The position numbers and the translations under genes are program-made. The notes beneath the pieces were generated by a model. The model was not told where the DNA came from. It saw only the letters and a program-made list of their open reading frames with translations, and did no database searches. Of a DNA stretch of 64,000 bases, positions 34,911-42,862 are shown piece by piece; the stretch's first letter is position 1, and every line of letters starts with the position of its first letter. This stretch comes from Streptomyces justiciae (GTDB lineage: Bacteria > Actinomycetota > Actinomycetes > Streptomycetales > Streptomycetaceae). The stretch is taken from the NCBI RefSeq assembly GCF_015163075.1, contig NZ_JADDXU010000017.1:62001-126000 (forward strand), given 5' to 3'.

Positions 34911-35672
34911 TCAGAGCGGTTTTGACGCCACGACGCCACAAAGCCGCGCGAGTTCGTGCCGCCAGGCGGTGTCGGTGTTGAAGCCCGCACCGAGGTCAGG
35001 CAGTTCGGCCATGTCGGTGTCGGGCAGGTCGAGGAGGGTCCCGCCGGCGGAGACGATTCGCAGGGAGAGCCGGGCCAGGCCGTCGACGCTGATCGCCTGG
35101 AGCACTGCCTGCTCGACGGTGGCCGCGGCACTGGTCACGCCGTGAGCGCGAAGCACCACGACCGGACGATCCGCCATCGAGCGGACCATCTCATCGGCCA
35201 GGCGACGGTTTCGGATCAGGACCCCGCGCGGATGCACCGGAACACCGCCGGCGGCGAGGCGGGTGCCGGGGATGTCGAACGCCCCGACGATGGGACGGAT
35301 GCTGATGCCGGCGAGGTCTGCGGCGACGACATCGGGTGGGTGGGCGTGCAGGACCGCGTCTATCTCCGGGCGCTGCCGGAGGAGTTCGGTATGCAGCGGC
35401 AGTTCGTTCGGCGGGGAGTAACCGTTCAATTCGCCCGGGGCTCCTTCGCTCCCGTCGAAGTCGACCAGCCGGACGTCGTCAGGCGTTGTGTAGCCGAGCC
35501 CGCGCTCCTGGGGGCCTCGACAGCGGATGAGCAGCCTGCGCTCATCGATTCTCAGGCTGATGTGGCCGAGGATGCCGTCGGCCAGGCCACGGCCGGCCAT
35601 GACCCGGCAGGCATGTGCGACCAGCTCCCGCCGGGACCGGAGCTCGGTCGATGCCGGGTTGAGCATACTCAT
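34911..35672 (-). CDS. Class II aldolase/adducin-family protein, probable aromatic carboxylate decarboxylase
   Basis: This 253-residue protein has the zinc site of class II aldolases: His109 and His111 in VLHAHPPD and His177 in LRAHGV, with Glu90 in PPNELPLH as the likely acid/base. In aromatic pathways this fold serves as 3,4-dihydroxyphthalate decarboxylase (PhtC) or the cumate-pathway decarboxylase (CmtD), rather than a sugar aldolase. Its ATG overlaps the stop of the ferredoxin reductase gene by 4 bp, making it the last gene of the Rieske operon. A decarboxylase role is inferred from this context. Confidence 0.87.
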   Translation of the reverse strand: MSMLNPASTELRSRRELVAHACRVMAGRGLADGILGHISLRIDERRLLIRCRGPQERGLGYTTPDDVRLVDFDGSEGAPGELNGYSPPNELPLHTELLRQRPEIDAVLHAHPPDVVAADLAGISIRPIVGAFDIPGTRLAAGGVPVHPRGVLIRNRRLADEMVRSMADRPVVVLRAHGVTSAAATVEQAVLQAISVDGLARLSLRIVSAGGTLLDLPDTDMAELPDLGAGFNTDTAWRHELARLCGVVASKPL

Positions 35673-36913
35673 CGAGCCCCCATCCGGGCGGCCCGCCGCA
35701 CGTCGTCCACGAGCGCGCGTACCTCAGGCAGCGAGCTGGGCACCGCATCGGCCCTGTTGAGCAGCCGACGGCAGGTGATCAGCGCCTTCGGCCAGTTCAC
35801 TGTGAGGGCGCCGATGAACCGGTCGGATTCGTCCGCGTAGAGCACGGCGAAGGAACGCTCGGGGTCGGCACCGTCCACCCGGACATGCGCGATCTCGCCA
35901 CCCGTCCGCCCCACCAGCTGGACCTTCCAGTCGTACTGGTCGCTCCAGACGTACTCGACCGGGGTGTGGTCGCGGAGGGCTTCCGGGTGCGTGATGTTGT
36001 GGGCCACGCAGACGGCCTGCTCGACCGCGTTCGTCCAGTGCTCCAGCCGGACGCTGCGCCCGTAGCGAGGATGCCACCACCTGGCAACGTCCCCGACCGC
36101 CCAGATGTGGGGGTCCTCGATGGAGCGGCAGTGGCTGTCACAGAGCACGCCGTCGTCGGTAGGAATCCCACTGCCCGCAAGCCAGTCGTCGTTCGGGACG
36201 GCCCCGATTCCCACAACGACCGTGGCGGCAGGGAGCACGGAGCCGTCGTCGAGGTACACCTCCAGTCCGTCTCCGGTTTCTTTGACGTCGGTGACGCCCA
36301 CACCGAAGCGGGTGTGTACTCCGCGCGTGGTGTGCAACGCGCCGAACACAGCGGCGACGTCAGGGTTGAGCACCCGCGACAGCGGCACCGGCACCGGGTC
36401 GACGACCGACACGTTGTCGAGGCCGATGCCCAGCGCGGTGGCCGCGACCTCGGCGCCGATGAACCCGGCCCCGATGACCACCAACGGTCCGCCGGCCCTC
36501 AGGGCGACGCCGAGCGCCTCGGCGTCGGCCAGAGACCGCAGCACGTGCACGCCAGGTGGTGTCCCCCAGGGTGACGGCCTGGCCCGAGCCCCGGTGGCGA
36601 TCACGAGATCGTCGTAGAACTGGCTGGTGCCGTCGGTGAGGAGCACCTGCCGGTGCTCTCGGTCGACGCCTGTTGCCGCGTTGCCCAGAGCGAGCTCGAC
36701 GCGTGCCTCGGCCGCGGCATTCGCGCGCAACAGACCAATACGGTCCGCAGTCGTTGTTCCCGCCAGCAGTGCCTTGGACAGCGGCGGCTTGTCGTAGGGC
36801 GGGACATCCTCGTCGCCGATCAGGACGATCTCGCCGTCGTAGCCCGCCGCCCGCAGGGCCTGGGCGGTCCGGACACCGCCCACGGAGGCGCCAACGATCA
36901 CTGTGCGTGCCAT
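35669..36913 (-). CDS. Ferredoxin reductase (FAD/NADH, rhodocoxin-reductase type)
   Basis: The protein has 414 residues. TVIVGASVGGVRTAQALRAAGYDGEIVLIGDE is the FAD fold, PPYDKPPLSK a family block, VIGAGFIGAEVAATALGIG the NAD motif, and WAVGDVARW with LEHWTNAVEQA the second FAD motif. It passes electrons from NAD(P)H to the adjacent three-cysteine ferredoxin (36913-37110). Its ATG overlaps the ferredoxin stop by one base (TGATG), and its end overlaps the decarboxylase start. Confidence 0.93.
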   Translation of the reverse strand: MARTVIVGASVGGVRTAQALRAAGYDGEIVLIGDEDVPPYDKPPLSKALLAGTTTADRIGLLRANAAAEARVELALGNAATGVDREHRQVLLTDGTSQFYDDLVIATGARARPSPWGTPPGVHVLRSLADAEALGVALRAGGPLVVIGAGFIGAEVAATALGIGLDNVSVVDPVPVPLSRVLNPDVAAVFGALHTTRGVHTRFGVGVTDVKETGDGLEVYLDDGSVLPAATVVVGIGAVPNDDWLAGSGIPTDDGVLCDSHCRSIEDPHIWAVGDVARWWHPRYGRSVRLEHWTNAVEQAVCVAHNITHPEALRDHTPVEYVWSDQYDWKVQLVGRTGGEIAHVRVDGADPERSFAVLYADESDRFIGALTVNWPKALITCRRLLNRADAVPSSLPEVRALVDDVRRAARMGAR

Positions 36914-37110
36914 CAGTCGTCCTCAATCACCAGCGCGGAGACCGGGCAGCTGCGAGCTGCCTCCTCGACTCTGGTGCGTTCAGAGTCCTCGATCGTCGTC
37001 CGGCGCAGCACGACTACCCCGTCGTCGTCGAGATCGAATACATCGTCCGCGCCGACCACGCAGTTCGCGTAGCCCTGGCACGCCTCAAGATCGGCTTTCA
37101 CGATCACCAT
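36913..37110 (-). CDS. [3Fe-4S]-type ferredoxin
   Basis: This 65-residue acidic protein has Cys11 and Cys17 (ACQGYANC) and Cys55 followed by Pro (RSCPV), with no fourth cysteine. That is the three-cysteine pattern of actinobacterial [3Fe-4S] ferredoxins used with P450s and with phthalate-type Rieske dioxygenases (PhtAc). The start at 37110 (MVIVKADLE) has GGACGAGAGGAAGAG-like purines upstream. It sits between the SDR and the reductase in the operon. Confidence 0.9.
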   Translation of the reverse strand: MVIVKADLEACQGYANCVVGADDVFDLDDDGVVVLRRTTIEDSERTRVEEAARSCPVSALVIEDD

Positions 37111-37154
37111 GTCGCTCTTCCTCTCGTCCTCCCCGGGGTTGAGGCCCCCGGAAC

Positions 37155-37940
37155 TTACGCCTTGGCTCCGATGCCGCCGTCCGGATGCACGACCCCGCCG
37201 GTGATCCCGCGGGAACGCCCGGAGGCGAGAAACACGTAGCTCCACGCGTGGTCCTCGCCTGACAGCGCGACCTTCAAGGGGACACGGGCGGCCAACTCCG
37301 TTTCCCGGTCAGGGCTGTCGTTCAGACGCCGCTGATCCAGCCCGAGACTGCCCAGCCCGCGCAGGTCGGTGTTGAGAGTTCCGCCGGGTGCGACCCCATT
37401 GACCCGGATGTCGGGTGCCAGCTCGTGCGCGAGCGCGGTGACGAGCCCGCGGACGGCGAATTTGCTCGAGACATAGAGCACTCCGCCCCGACCCGGGTAG
37501 TACGCCGAGGTCGATTCGGTGAGGATGATGGTCCCTCGGCTCTCCCGCAGGGCAGGCAGAGCCGCCTTCACCGAGTGCAGGTGACTCTTGACGTTGACCC
37601 GGAAGATCTCGTCGAACGCGTCGTCGATCCTGTCCTCGTCGAGATCGCCGATGCCGCGATAGAAGTCGAAGACACCGACACAGTTCACTAGGACGTCCAG
37701 ACCGCCGAACGCCTCCACCGTGGTCGTGACAGCCCGCTCGTTGGCCTGGCGAGTGGTGGCATCCCCGACGACCACAGGCAGGCCAGGTATCTCGGCGGAG
37801 AGTTTGGCGCATTTGACCTCGTCGCGTTCGAGGACGGCTACCTGCGCGCCTTCCGAGCGGAAAGCGTCGACCACCGCACGACCGATCCCGGATCCCGCTC
37901 CCACGACGAGAGCACGTCGGCCGGTCAACCAATCACTCAC
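37155..37940 (-). CDS. SDR-family cis-dihydrodiol dehydrogenase
   Basis: This 261-residue protein has RRALVVGAGSGIGRAVVDAFRSEG (NAD loop), VLVNCVGVFDFYRGIGDL, catalytic Ser in TESTSAYYPGRGG, and the active Tyr-Lys in YVSSK. The VFDFYRG motif after the NxxG site is typical of BphB/PhtB-like diol dehydrogenases, which re-aromatise the Rieske product to a catechol. It starts at the GTG at 37940, whose GTGA overlaps the stop of the 105-residue gene by 4 bp. The context makes the assignment strong. Confidence 0.9.
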   Translation of the reverse strand: MSDWLTGRRALVVGAGSGIGRAVVDAFRSEGAQVAVLERDEVKCAKLSAEIPGLPVVVGDATTRQANERAVTTTVEAFGGLDVLVNCVGVFDFYRGIGDLDEDRIDDAFDEIFRVNVKSHLHSVKAALPALRESRGTIILTESTSAYYPGRGGVLYVSSKFAVRGLVTALAHELAPDIRVNGVAPGGTLNTDLRGLGSLGLDQRRLNDSPDRETELAARVPLKVALSGEDHAWSYVFLASGRSRGITGGVVHPDGGIGAKA

Positions 37941-38254
37941 GGCTCCTCCTCGAACAAGGGGCCGAAGGGGCGGCCGATCATCGCGGAGAACGTTTCCGCG
38001 TTCTGCCAGGTCAGTGACTCCACCTCGAGTGGGCACAGCGCCACCCACTGACCGGACTTCGGTGCCTCGACCAACAGCCGCGCACCGTTCCGGGTCTTGA
38101 CCCGGGACACTCGTATCTCGCTGAACTCGTTGCCCAGCGTGATCGCCTCTCCCGTCTGGTGGGCCTGGAGCTCGCGCAGCTCGGCCGCGACCCGGCCCGC
38201 GGCGGCGGCGTCCTCGGCTTCGCCGTCCCACTGCAGTCTCCCCTGCTCGGTCAC
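37937..38254 (-). CDS. Small conserved protein of dioxygenase operons
   Basis: This 105-residue acidic protein has a conserved-looking core: GNEFSEIRVSRVKTRNGARLLVEAPKSG and CPLEVESLTWQNAETFSAMIG, ending GRPFGPLFEEEP. I recall similar small proteins in actinobacterial ring-hydroxylating operons, sometimes labelled dihydrodiol dehydrogenase, but it has no Rossmann fold. Its start overlaps the beta-subunit stop by 4 bp and its end overlaps the SDR start by 4 bp, so it is made with them. A chaperone or subunit role is speculative. Confidence 0.75.
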   Translation of the reverse strand: MTEQGRLQWDGEAEDAAAAGRVAAELRELQAHQTGEAITLGNEFSEIRVSRVKTRNGARLLVEAPKSGQWVALCPLEVESLTWQNAETFSAMIGRPFGPLFEEEP

Positions 38255-38898
38255 AGGAACACCGCCAGGTTCTGGGTCCGCAGCACGGCGTCATCCACCA
38301 GGATGGTGCGACGGGCCAGCTGCCAGCCGTCTCCGACGCAGCGCAGCAGGTCCTCGCGGCCTGCCGAGATGATCGAGGCTTCCCGGATGTCACCGCGGCT
38401 TCGGTAGAGCAGGACCGCTGTGTCCACGATCAGCTCGTCCGGGTTCGGCGTTGCGAACGTGCGGACGTTGGTGACGTGGTGACGCAGTCGCGAGGGCGGG
38501 TCCTCGGTCCAGGCGTGCTCCGTCAGGAACCGGGCCACACGCCGTGACAGCGAGTACTTGTTCTCGTCGAAGTGCGCCATGTGCGGGGCCGAGTCGAACC
38601 CCGCTGTGAGGGCGGTGGTGACCCGGACCGGCATGATGTAGTGGATGTCGTCGGTGAGCAGGTCCAGCCAGTCCTCGTAGTTCTGCGCGTCGAGGATGTA
38701 GGTCTCCTCCACCATCCAGTGGTGGGCCTGCAGATGACGTGGGTCGTCGAACGCCAGGCTCCGACCAGTCCGCTGGGTACGCGGCGCATGCCCGCCCAGC
38801 CGGGATTCCGCAGAGTAGGGACCTCCGTTTCCGGTGGGTGCGGCAGCAACCTTCTCCTTCGCCGGCTCAGGGGCCGTCGGCTGTGTCTGAGTACTCAC
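38251..38898 (-). CDS. Aromatic-ring-hydroxylating dioxygenase, beta subunit
   Basis: The protein has 215 residues. The SnoaL-like beta-subunit fold shows as HHWMVEETYILDAQNYEDWLDLLTDDIHYIMPVRVT, ARFLTEHAWTEDPPSRLRHHVTNVRTF and RTILVDDAVLRTQNLAVFL, the usual C-terminal strand. An extra Pro/Ala N-terminal tail of about 50 residues precedes it. It has a structural role in the alpha3-beta3 hexamer. It overlaps the alpha stop and the next start by 4 bp each. Confidence 0.94.
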   Translation of the reverse strand: MSTQTQPTAPEPAKEKVAAAPTGNGGPYSAESRLGGHAPRTQRTGRSLAFDDPRHLQAHHWMVEETYILDAQNYEDWLDLLTDDIHYIMPVRVTTALTAGFDSAPHMAHFDENKYSLSRRVARFLTEHAWTEDPPSRLRHHVTNVRTFATPNPDELIVDTAVLLYRSRGDIREASIISAGREDLLRCVGDGWQLARRTILVDDAVLRTQNLAVFL

Positions 38899-40286
38899 GC
38901 TCGCACCTCCTTGTGGTCCGCCGGGACACCGGACACCTCAACCTGAGAAACCTTCTCCACCGGGCGCTCCAGATGGTCCGCCCAGCGGCTCAACAGGTGG
39001 CGCTGGTTGTACTCGCCGTATCCGACGTGGGCCTCACCCGGACCCGAGTACTGTTCGCGCGTCAGCGGCGGAACGACCTCGGTACCGTCCTCCAGCAGGC
39101 CCATACGGCTGTTGAGGAGCAGCCTGCGGGCCATGGCCCCGGCCGCGGTGTTGGTCAGCGAGACCCAGTTCTCGACATCGTCCTGCTCGAACATGCCGGT
39201 CGATCCGAAGCACATCAGGTACGCCTTGTAGGAGAGCGCCTTGAACTCCTCCGGCGCCTCCGCGTCGACCGCGAACCAGGAGACGACCTCGGTCTCGTCA
39301 GGGCCGACCGGTTGCCACGTGCGCAGCGAGATGAACGGGAGCACATCGTCGGAGTCCTCGACCCGGGGCCAGTTGTGCACGAAGCTCATGTTCGGGAAGA
39401 CCGACGCGGCCGAGATCATGAACCCGTCCCGGCCGATGACGTCGAGTTGGTCCTGCGACCACTGCTCCTTCATTCTCTCGATCATCACGTCGGGGTAGCC
39501 GACGTAGCGCAGCTTCTCCTCCAGCGTCCCCGCAGGCAGCTTGTAGGTAGTGCCCCCGCCATTGCCGGCCCAGTAGGTATTGCCGTCCTTGCGCTTCTCC
39601 GCCTTGGGCTCACGGAACAGCCCGATCTCCACGACGGAGGTGTGCGTCTGCGGGGTGTGGTACATGTCGCCGGCGAAGTTCTCGGCGCCGATTTTCCAGT
39701 TCGTCTTCACCCGCCAGCGCTGCGGACCGCGCAGTTCGATCCCGCTGGCCGACTGGCGGGTGTAGTAGTCGAGGTAGAAGGCGAAGTCGCCCAAGTACTC
39801 ACGCAGCGGCGGGGCGTCGGGATCCAGGCTCAGGAAGATCAGGCCGTTGTAGGTGTCCATGGACGGCGCAGGGAGCAGGGTCTGCCCCTTGCGCCGGAAA
39901 CCGGCCTCGCCGCCGTAGGCGTCCTTGTGGAAAGGCAGCCCGACGATGCGCCCGTCGTTGCGGTAGGACCAGCCGTGGTACGGGCAGCGGAAGTGCGAGG
40001 CGTTGCCCATCTCCGCCCGGCAGACCTGCATACCCCGGTGCAGGCACATGTTGAACAGCGCCCGTACTTGACCGTCCTCCCCCCGAGACAGGATGAACGA
40101 GTCGTCGAGCACCCGCCTCACCACGTAGTCGCCGGCCTGGGGGATCTCCGACTCGTGCCCGACGAACAGCCATGCCCGGCTGAACAACCGCTCGCGCTCG
40201 AGTCGGAAGATCTCCTCGTCGTTGTAGATGTGCGCGGGGATCATCCCCCGCCGCACATCACCCAGCACGAGGTCGAGGTCGGTCAT
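38895..40286 (-). CDS. Aromatic-ring-hydroxylating dioxygenase, Rieske alpha subunit
   Basis: This 463-residue protein starts at the ATG at 40286, with AAGGAG 9 nt upstream; an earlier in-frame start lacks one. The Rieske [2Fe-2S] ligands are Cys81-x-His83 and Cys101-x2-His104 (CLHRG; CPYHGW). The mononuclear iron site is His210 and His215 in NFAGDMYHTPQTH, with bridging Asp207 and the third ligand Asp in FEQDDVENW. It performs cis-dihydroxylation of an aromatic ring using the downstream ferredoxin and reductase. With the decarboxylase gene, an aromatic acid (phthalate- or cumate-like) is the best guess. Confidence 0.95.
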   Translation of the reverse strand: MTDLDLVLGDVRRGMIPAHIYNDEEIFRLERERLFSRAWLFVGHESEIPQAGDYVVRRVLDDSFILSRGEDGQVRALFNMCLHRGMQVCRAEMGNASHFRCPYHGWSYRNDGRIVGLPFHKDAYGGEAGFRRKGQTLLPAPSMDTYNGLIFLSLDPDAPPLREYLGDFAFYLDYYTRQSASGIELRGPQRWRVKTNWKIGAENFAGDMYHTPQTHTSVVEIGLFREPKAEKRKDGNTYWAGNGGGTTYKLPAGTLEEKLRYVGYPDVMIERMKEQWSQDQLDVIGRDGFMISAASVFPNMSFVHNWPRVEDSDDVLPFISLRTWQPVGPDETEVVSWFAVDAEAPEEFKALSYKAYLMCFGSTGMFEQDDVENWVSLTNTAAGAMARRLLLNSRMGLLEDGTEVVPPLTREQYSGPGEAHVGYGEYNQRHLLSRWADHLERPVEKVSQVEVSGVPADHKEVRA

Positions 40287-40307
40287 CGACTCACTCCTTG
40301 CATTTTC

Positions 40308-40365
40308 TCTGCTCACCAGAATTAATGTCTGCTTACCAAAAACCATGACTGCGTCGCTGTGTCAA
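40308..40365 (-). promoter_or_regulatory. Rieske operon promoter with repeated operator half-sites
   Basis: A TTGACA -35 box (40365-40360) faces the operon. Between it and the start lie TCTGCTCACCA (40308-40318) and TCTGCTTACCA (40328-40338), 10 of 11 identical and exactly 20 bp apart. The first also forms TCTG-CTCAC-CAGA (40308-40320). The same TCTG-N5-CAGA shape occurs upstream of the VOC gene (44418-44432). No clear -10 is visible, which suggests activator dependence. Confidence 0.6.
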
Positions 40366-41017
40366 GCGTCGTCCGGTCAGTGACGAGCCCGAGCGGTGCT
40401 CAAGCCGCTGCTGCCGAAGATGGCAGGAGGCCGGAGTGCGGCGCGGAGCACCTGGGCGGCCGAGTGGCACAGATCGCTACGACGTTCGTCGCGGGTCGGG
40501 GAGTCAGCGCGTAACGCGCGTAATCCCCCCGGCCGGCCTGGCGTCGAGGGGGCAAGGAGTGTCGCAGGACATGTCAGCCCCGATCCCGAGTCGGCCGCAT
40601 CGCGGCAGCGTTCTCCACCAGCAGCAGGACCGACAACGAGAAATGGCGACCCCGCAATGGCAGAAGCCCCTGGCTTCGAGGGAAGACCAGGGGCTACCTG
40701 CGTTGACAGGGTGGTCACCGGAAACTTGACCCGCGCGATCCTGTACCCCACGTTCTCGAGCACGGGGACTGCACGACGACCGCTACATGTACGTGTCACC
40801 CGTCTCGACGCGCCCCATCGCGGCACTGTCACGGGCGCCGTCAACCTCCGGCCGGCCGCAGCCGCCTCCTGCAGGAGAGCCCTGCAACTCCGGACCTCGC
40901 CCTGGGCCCGTTCCGGGGGGACAACGCGCGGGCCTGCGACATGTCTGCCATCGCCGGCGATGACGGCAGTCCGTGCGGGCCCCTCTCACCGCTCCAGACA
41001 CACCTTCGATACGCGGC
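40366..41017. other. Gene-free region upstream of the Rieske operon
   Basis: These 650 bp hold no supportable gene. The frames present are short, with unlike codon use. One strong inverted repeat stands out: AGCCCCTGG (40665-40673) with CCAGGGGCT (40687-40695), 13 nt apart, which may be the terminator of the SRPBCC gene. The rest resembles decayed sequence. Confidence 0.5.
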
Positions 41018-41452
41018 TTAAGCAAGCACCTTGCGCACGCCTTCGATTCCACCGGCGTAGCTACCTGCGAAGGAGCGGGTCAGCTCCTCCTCCTGGGCCT
41101 CGTCGGCATCGAACTCAGCTGACCACTCCACGTAGGCATCGCCGGTGTCGGTGATCTCGGATACCCGGACCGTGCAGACATACCGGCGGACGCCGAACGG
41201 GTTGGCGCCTCGAAAGGCGTAGGTGCAAGTGCGTTGGGCGTCGTCGAGGGCCAGGAGCCTTTCCTCGAACGTGTCCCCGCCCGCGGCGAGTGTCAGCCTG
41301 CGCACAGCACCGACCTGTCCCTCCTGCCCTTCGACGAGCTCACTCCGGTCGAGGCCCGGCATGTAGCCCGGCAGGCCGTTGAACTCTCTGAGAAGGGTCC
41401 ATACCCGGTAGGCGGGCGCGGCGACCACTCCACTTGCGTAAGGGCGCGGCAT
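41018..41452 (-). CDS. SRPBCC-family protein (polyketide cyclase/dehydrase-like)
   Basis: The protein has 144 residues. VVAAPAYRVWTLLREFNGLPGYMPGL is the typical START/Bet v1-like entry, then TFEERLLALDDAQRTCTYAFRGANPFGVRRYVCTVRVSEI and a C-terminal helix FAGSYAGGIEGVRKVL. These proteins bind hydrophobic ligands in a cavity. A TCTG-N5-CAGg site lies upstream (41490-41502), close to the sites of the Rieske and VOC promoters. It may act in aromatic metabolism as a binding or cyclase protein; the activity is unknown. Confidence 0.85.
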   Translation of the reverse strand: MPRPYASGVVAAPAYRVWTLLREFNGLPGYMPGLDRSELVEGQEGQVGAVRRLTLAAGGDTFEERLLALDDAQRTCTYAFRGANPFGVRRYVCTVRVSEITDTGDAYVEWSAEFDADEAQEEELTRSFAGSYAGGIEGVRKVLA

Positions 41453-41614
41453 CGATCACTCCTTGAAATGCTGTGTTGAATGCCTCCGGTCTGAACGACA
41501 GGGAGGTATCGGATGGCCGCGCTCCAGACTTCGAGCATCGCGTACGCGCTGGGGCCCCGGTGTGTCGACCTGTCCGCACGGCTTGGTGAGTCGTTGATCC
41601 TTCAGCGCGCGGCG

Positions 41615-42799
41615 TCAGTGCGTGCGGCTGCTGGTCCATTCGACGATGAGCTTGGTGGGCGCATCGCGTTCGCCGGGGCCCTCGAAGAAGTGTCCGCCGG
41701 GGAGGAACTCGAGCGTCTTGTCCGCGGCGCCCAGTCCGTCGTGGATGGCGTGTGCGTCGGAGGGGAACACCCCTGTGTCACCGGTTGCCTGGATCACGAG
41801 TGAGGGCACCTTGATGTTCTTGAGCTGATCGGTGCCGCGGGACTGCGCGTCCTCCAGGCTCCACATCGAGAGCCAGCCTCGGAGGGTCACGAAGGGCACG
41901 AGGCTATGAGCACCGTAGTTGGCGATACGGGGGTCGCCCAAGTAGCAGCCGGTCTCCCGCGTGGAGGGGTCGATGGACAGGTCGAGGAAGCGCAGGTCCG
42001 CCCAAAGCCTGTTGATCGTGAAGATACGGTCGGTGACGCCGTGTTCATTAAGGCGGGCCAGTTCCTGACGCGCCCACGTGCTGATGCGGTTGCTGCGTTC
42101 CCGCTGGGCCTGCCGGTAGCGGACCACGAACTCCGGCGAGTACGGCGGACCATTGCGCGGGTTGAACATGTCCAGCTCGGGGTCGGTCGCGAAGAGATCG
42201 TTCTCGTCGATGACCGAGGGGTCCATCCACGTCGTCAGGACGTCCGGACGGCCCTGATGGGCGTTGAGCGAGATGTACAGGTCGGCCGGGGGCAGCTGCC
42301 GCAGTTCCGAATCGACCGACACATGCACGGCCATCGAGGTGGACAGCTGGCCGGCCGCCGAGCTGGCGCCCGCGTCCGCCGCGGCCTTGAACTGATCTGC
42401 GACCTTGATCGTGCTGGGGTCGGTGGCCTGTGCCTGGTAGGTGGCCATCAGCGAACCACCACCGGAGTTGCCCACCATCACAACCGTCTTCACTCCGGCG
42501 ACCTCACGCAGCCACTGGATCCCGACGCCGATGTCGATCAGCGCGTTCTCCAGCTGGAAGTAGGCCGGATCGGTCTTGTATCGGGTCGGCCAGCCCAAAA
42601 CGCCGAAGCCCTGCTCGGCCAGCAGCGGTCCGAGGTAGTGGTCGCTGAAGTTGGCGACGTGGTGGCAGATGATGAAGGCGACGTCGGGCCTGCTCCCCTT
42701 CAGCGTGTGGTAGACGCCCTCATGTGGGAACGCCCCGAATGCTGTCCTCGGTGCGGTGGGCGAGTCGATCGCCACCGGCTCACGTGTGACCTCGGTCAT
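41615..42799 (-). CDS. Alpha/beta hydrolase
   Basis: The protein has 394 residues, longer than simple esterases. The nucleophile elbow is MVGNSGGGSLMA, with Ser in the GNSGGG motif. ATGDTGVFPSDAHAIHDGL supplies the acid region and LPGGHFFEGPG the His. An N-terminal segment, FIICHHVANFSDHYLGPLLAEQGFGVLGWPTRY, replaces the usual HGG loop. It is followed upstream by an SDR-like gene (63-bp gap). It could hydrolyse esters or meta-cleavage products of the cluster; the substrate is unknown. Confidence 0.87.
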   Translation of the reverse strand: MTEVTREPVAIDSPTAPRTAFGAFPHEGVYHTLKGSRPDVAFIICHHVANFSDHYLGPLLAEQGFGVLGWPTRYKTDPAYFQLENALIDIGVGIQWLREVAGVKTVVMVGNSGGGSLMATYQAQATDPSTIKVADQFKAAADAGASSAAGQLSTSMAVHVSVDSELRQLPPADLYISLNAHQGRPDVLTTWMDPSVIDENDLFATDPELDMFNPRNGPPYSPEFVVRYRQAQRERSNRISTWARQELARLNEHGVTDRIFTINRLWADLRFLDLSIDPSTRETGCYLGDPRIANYGAHSLVPFVTLRGWLSMWSLEDAQSRGTDQLKNIKVPSLVIQATGDTGVFPSDAHAIHDGLGAADKTLEFLPGGHFFEGPGERDAPTKLIVEWTSSRTH

Positions 42800-42862
42800 T
42801 TCCGTCCTTCGTCGTTTCTTGTCTTTGTCCTGCTGGCGCGGCGTTCACCCGGCCGCGGGGCC

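Noticed and set aside
33175..34941. 588-residue minus-strand frame
   Set aside because: It is antisense to the SDR and TetR genes and shows no domain.
40665..40695. tRNA-like or attachment site
   Set aside because: The stem AGCCCCTGG/CCAGGGGCT is isolated; no anticodon or T-arm could be placed, so it is treated as a hairpin only.
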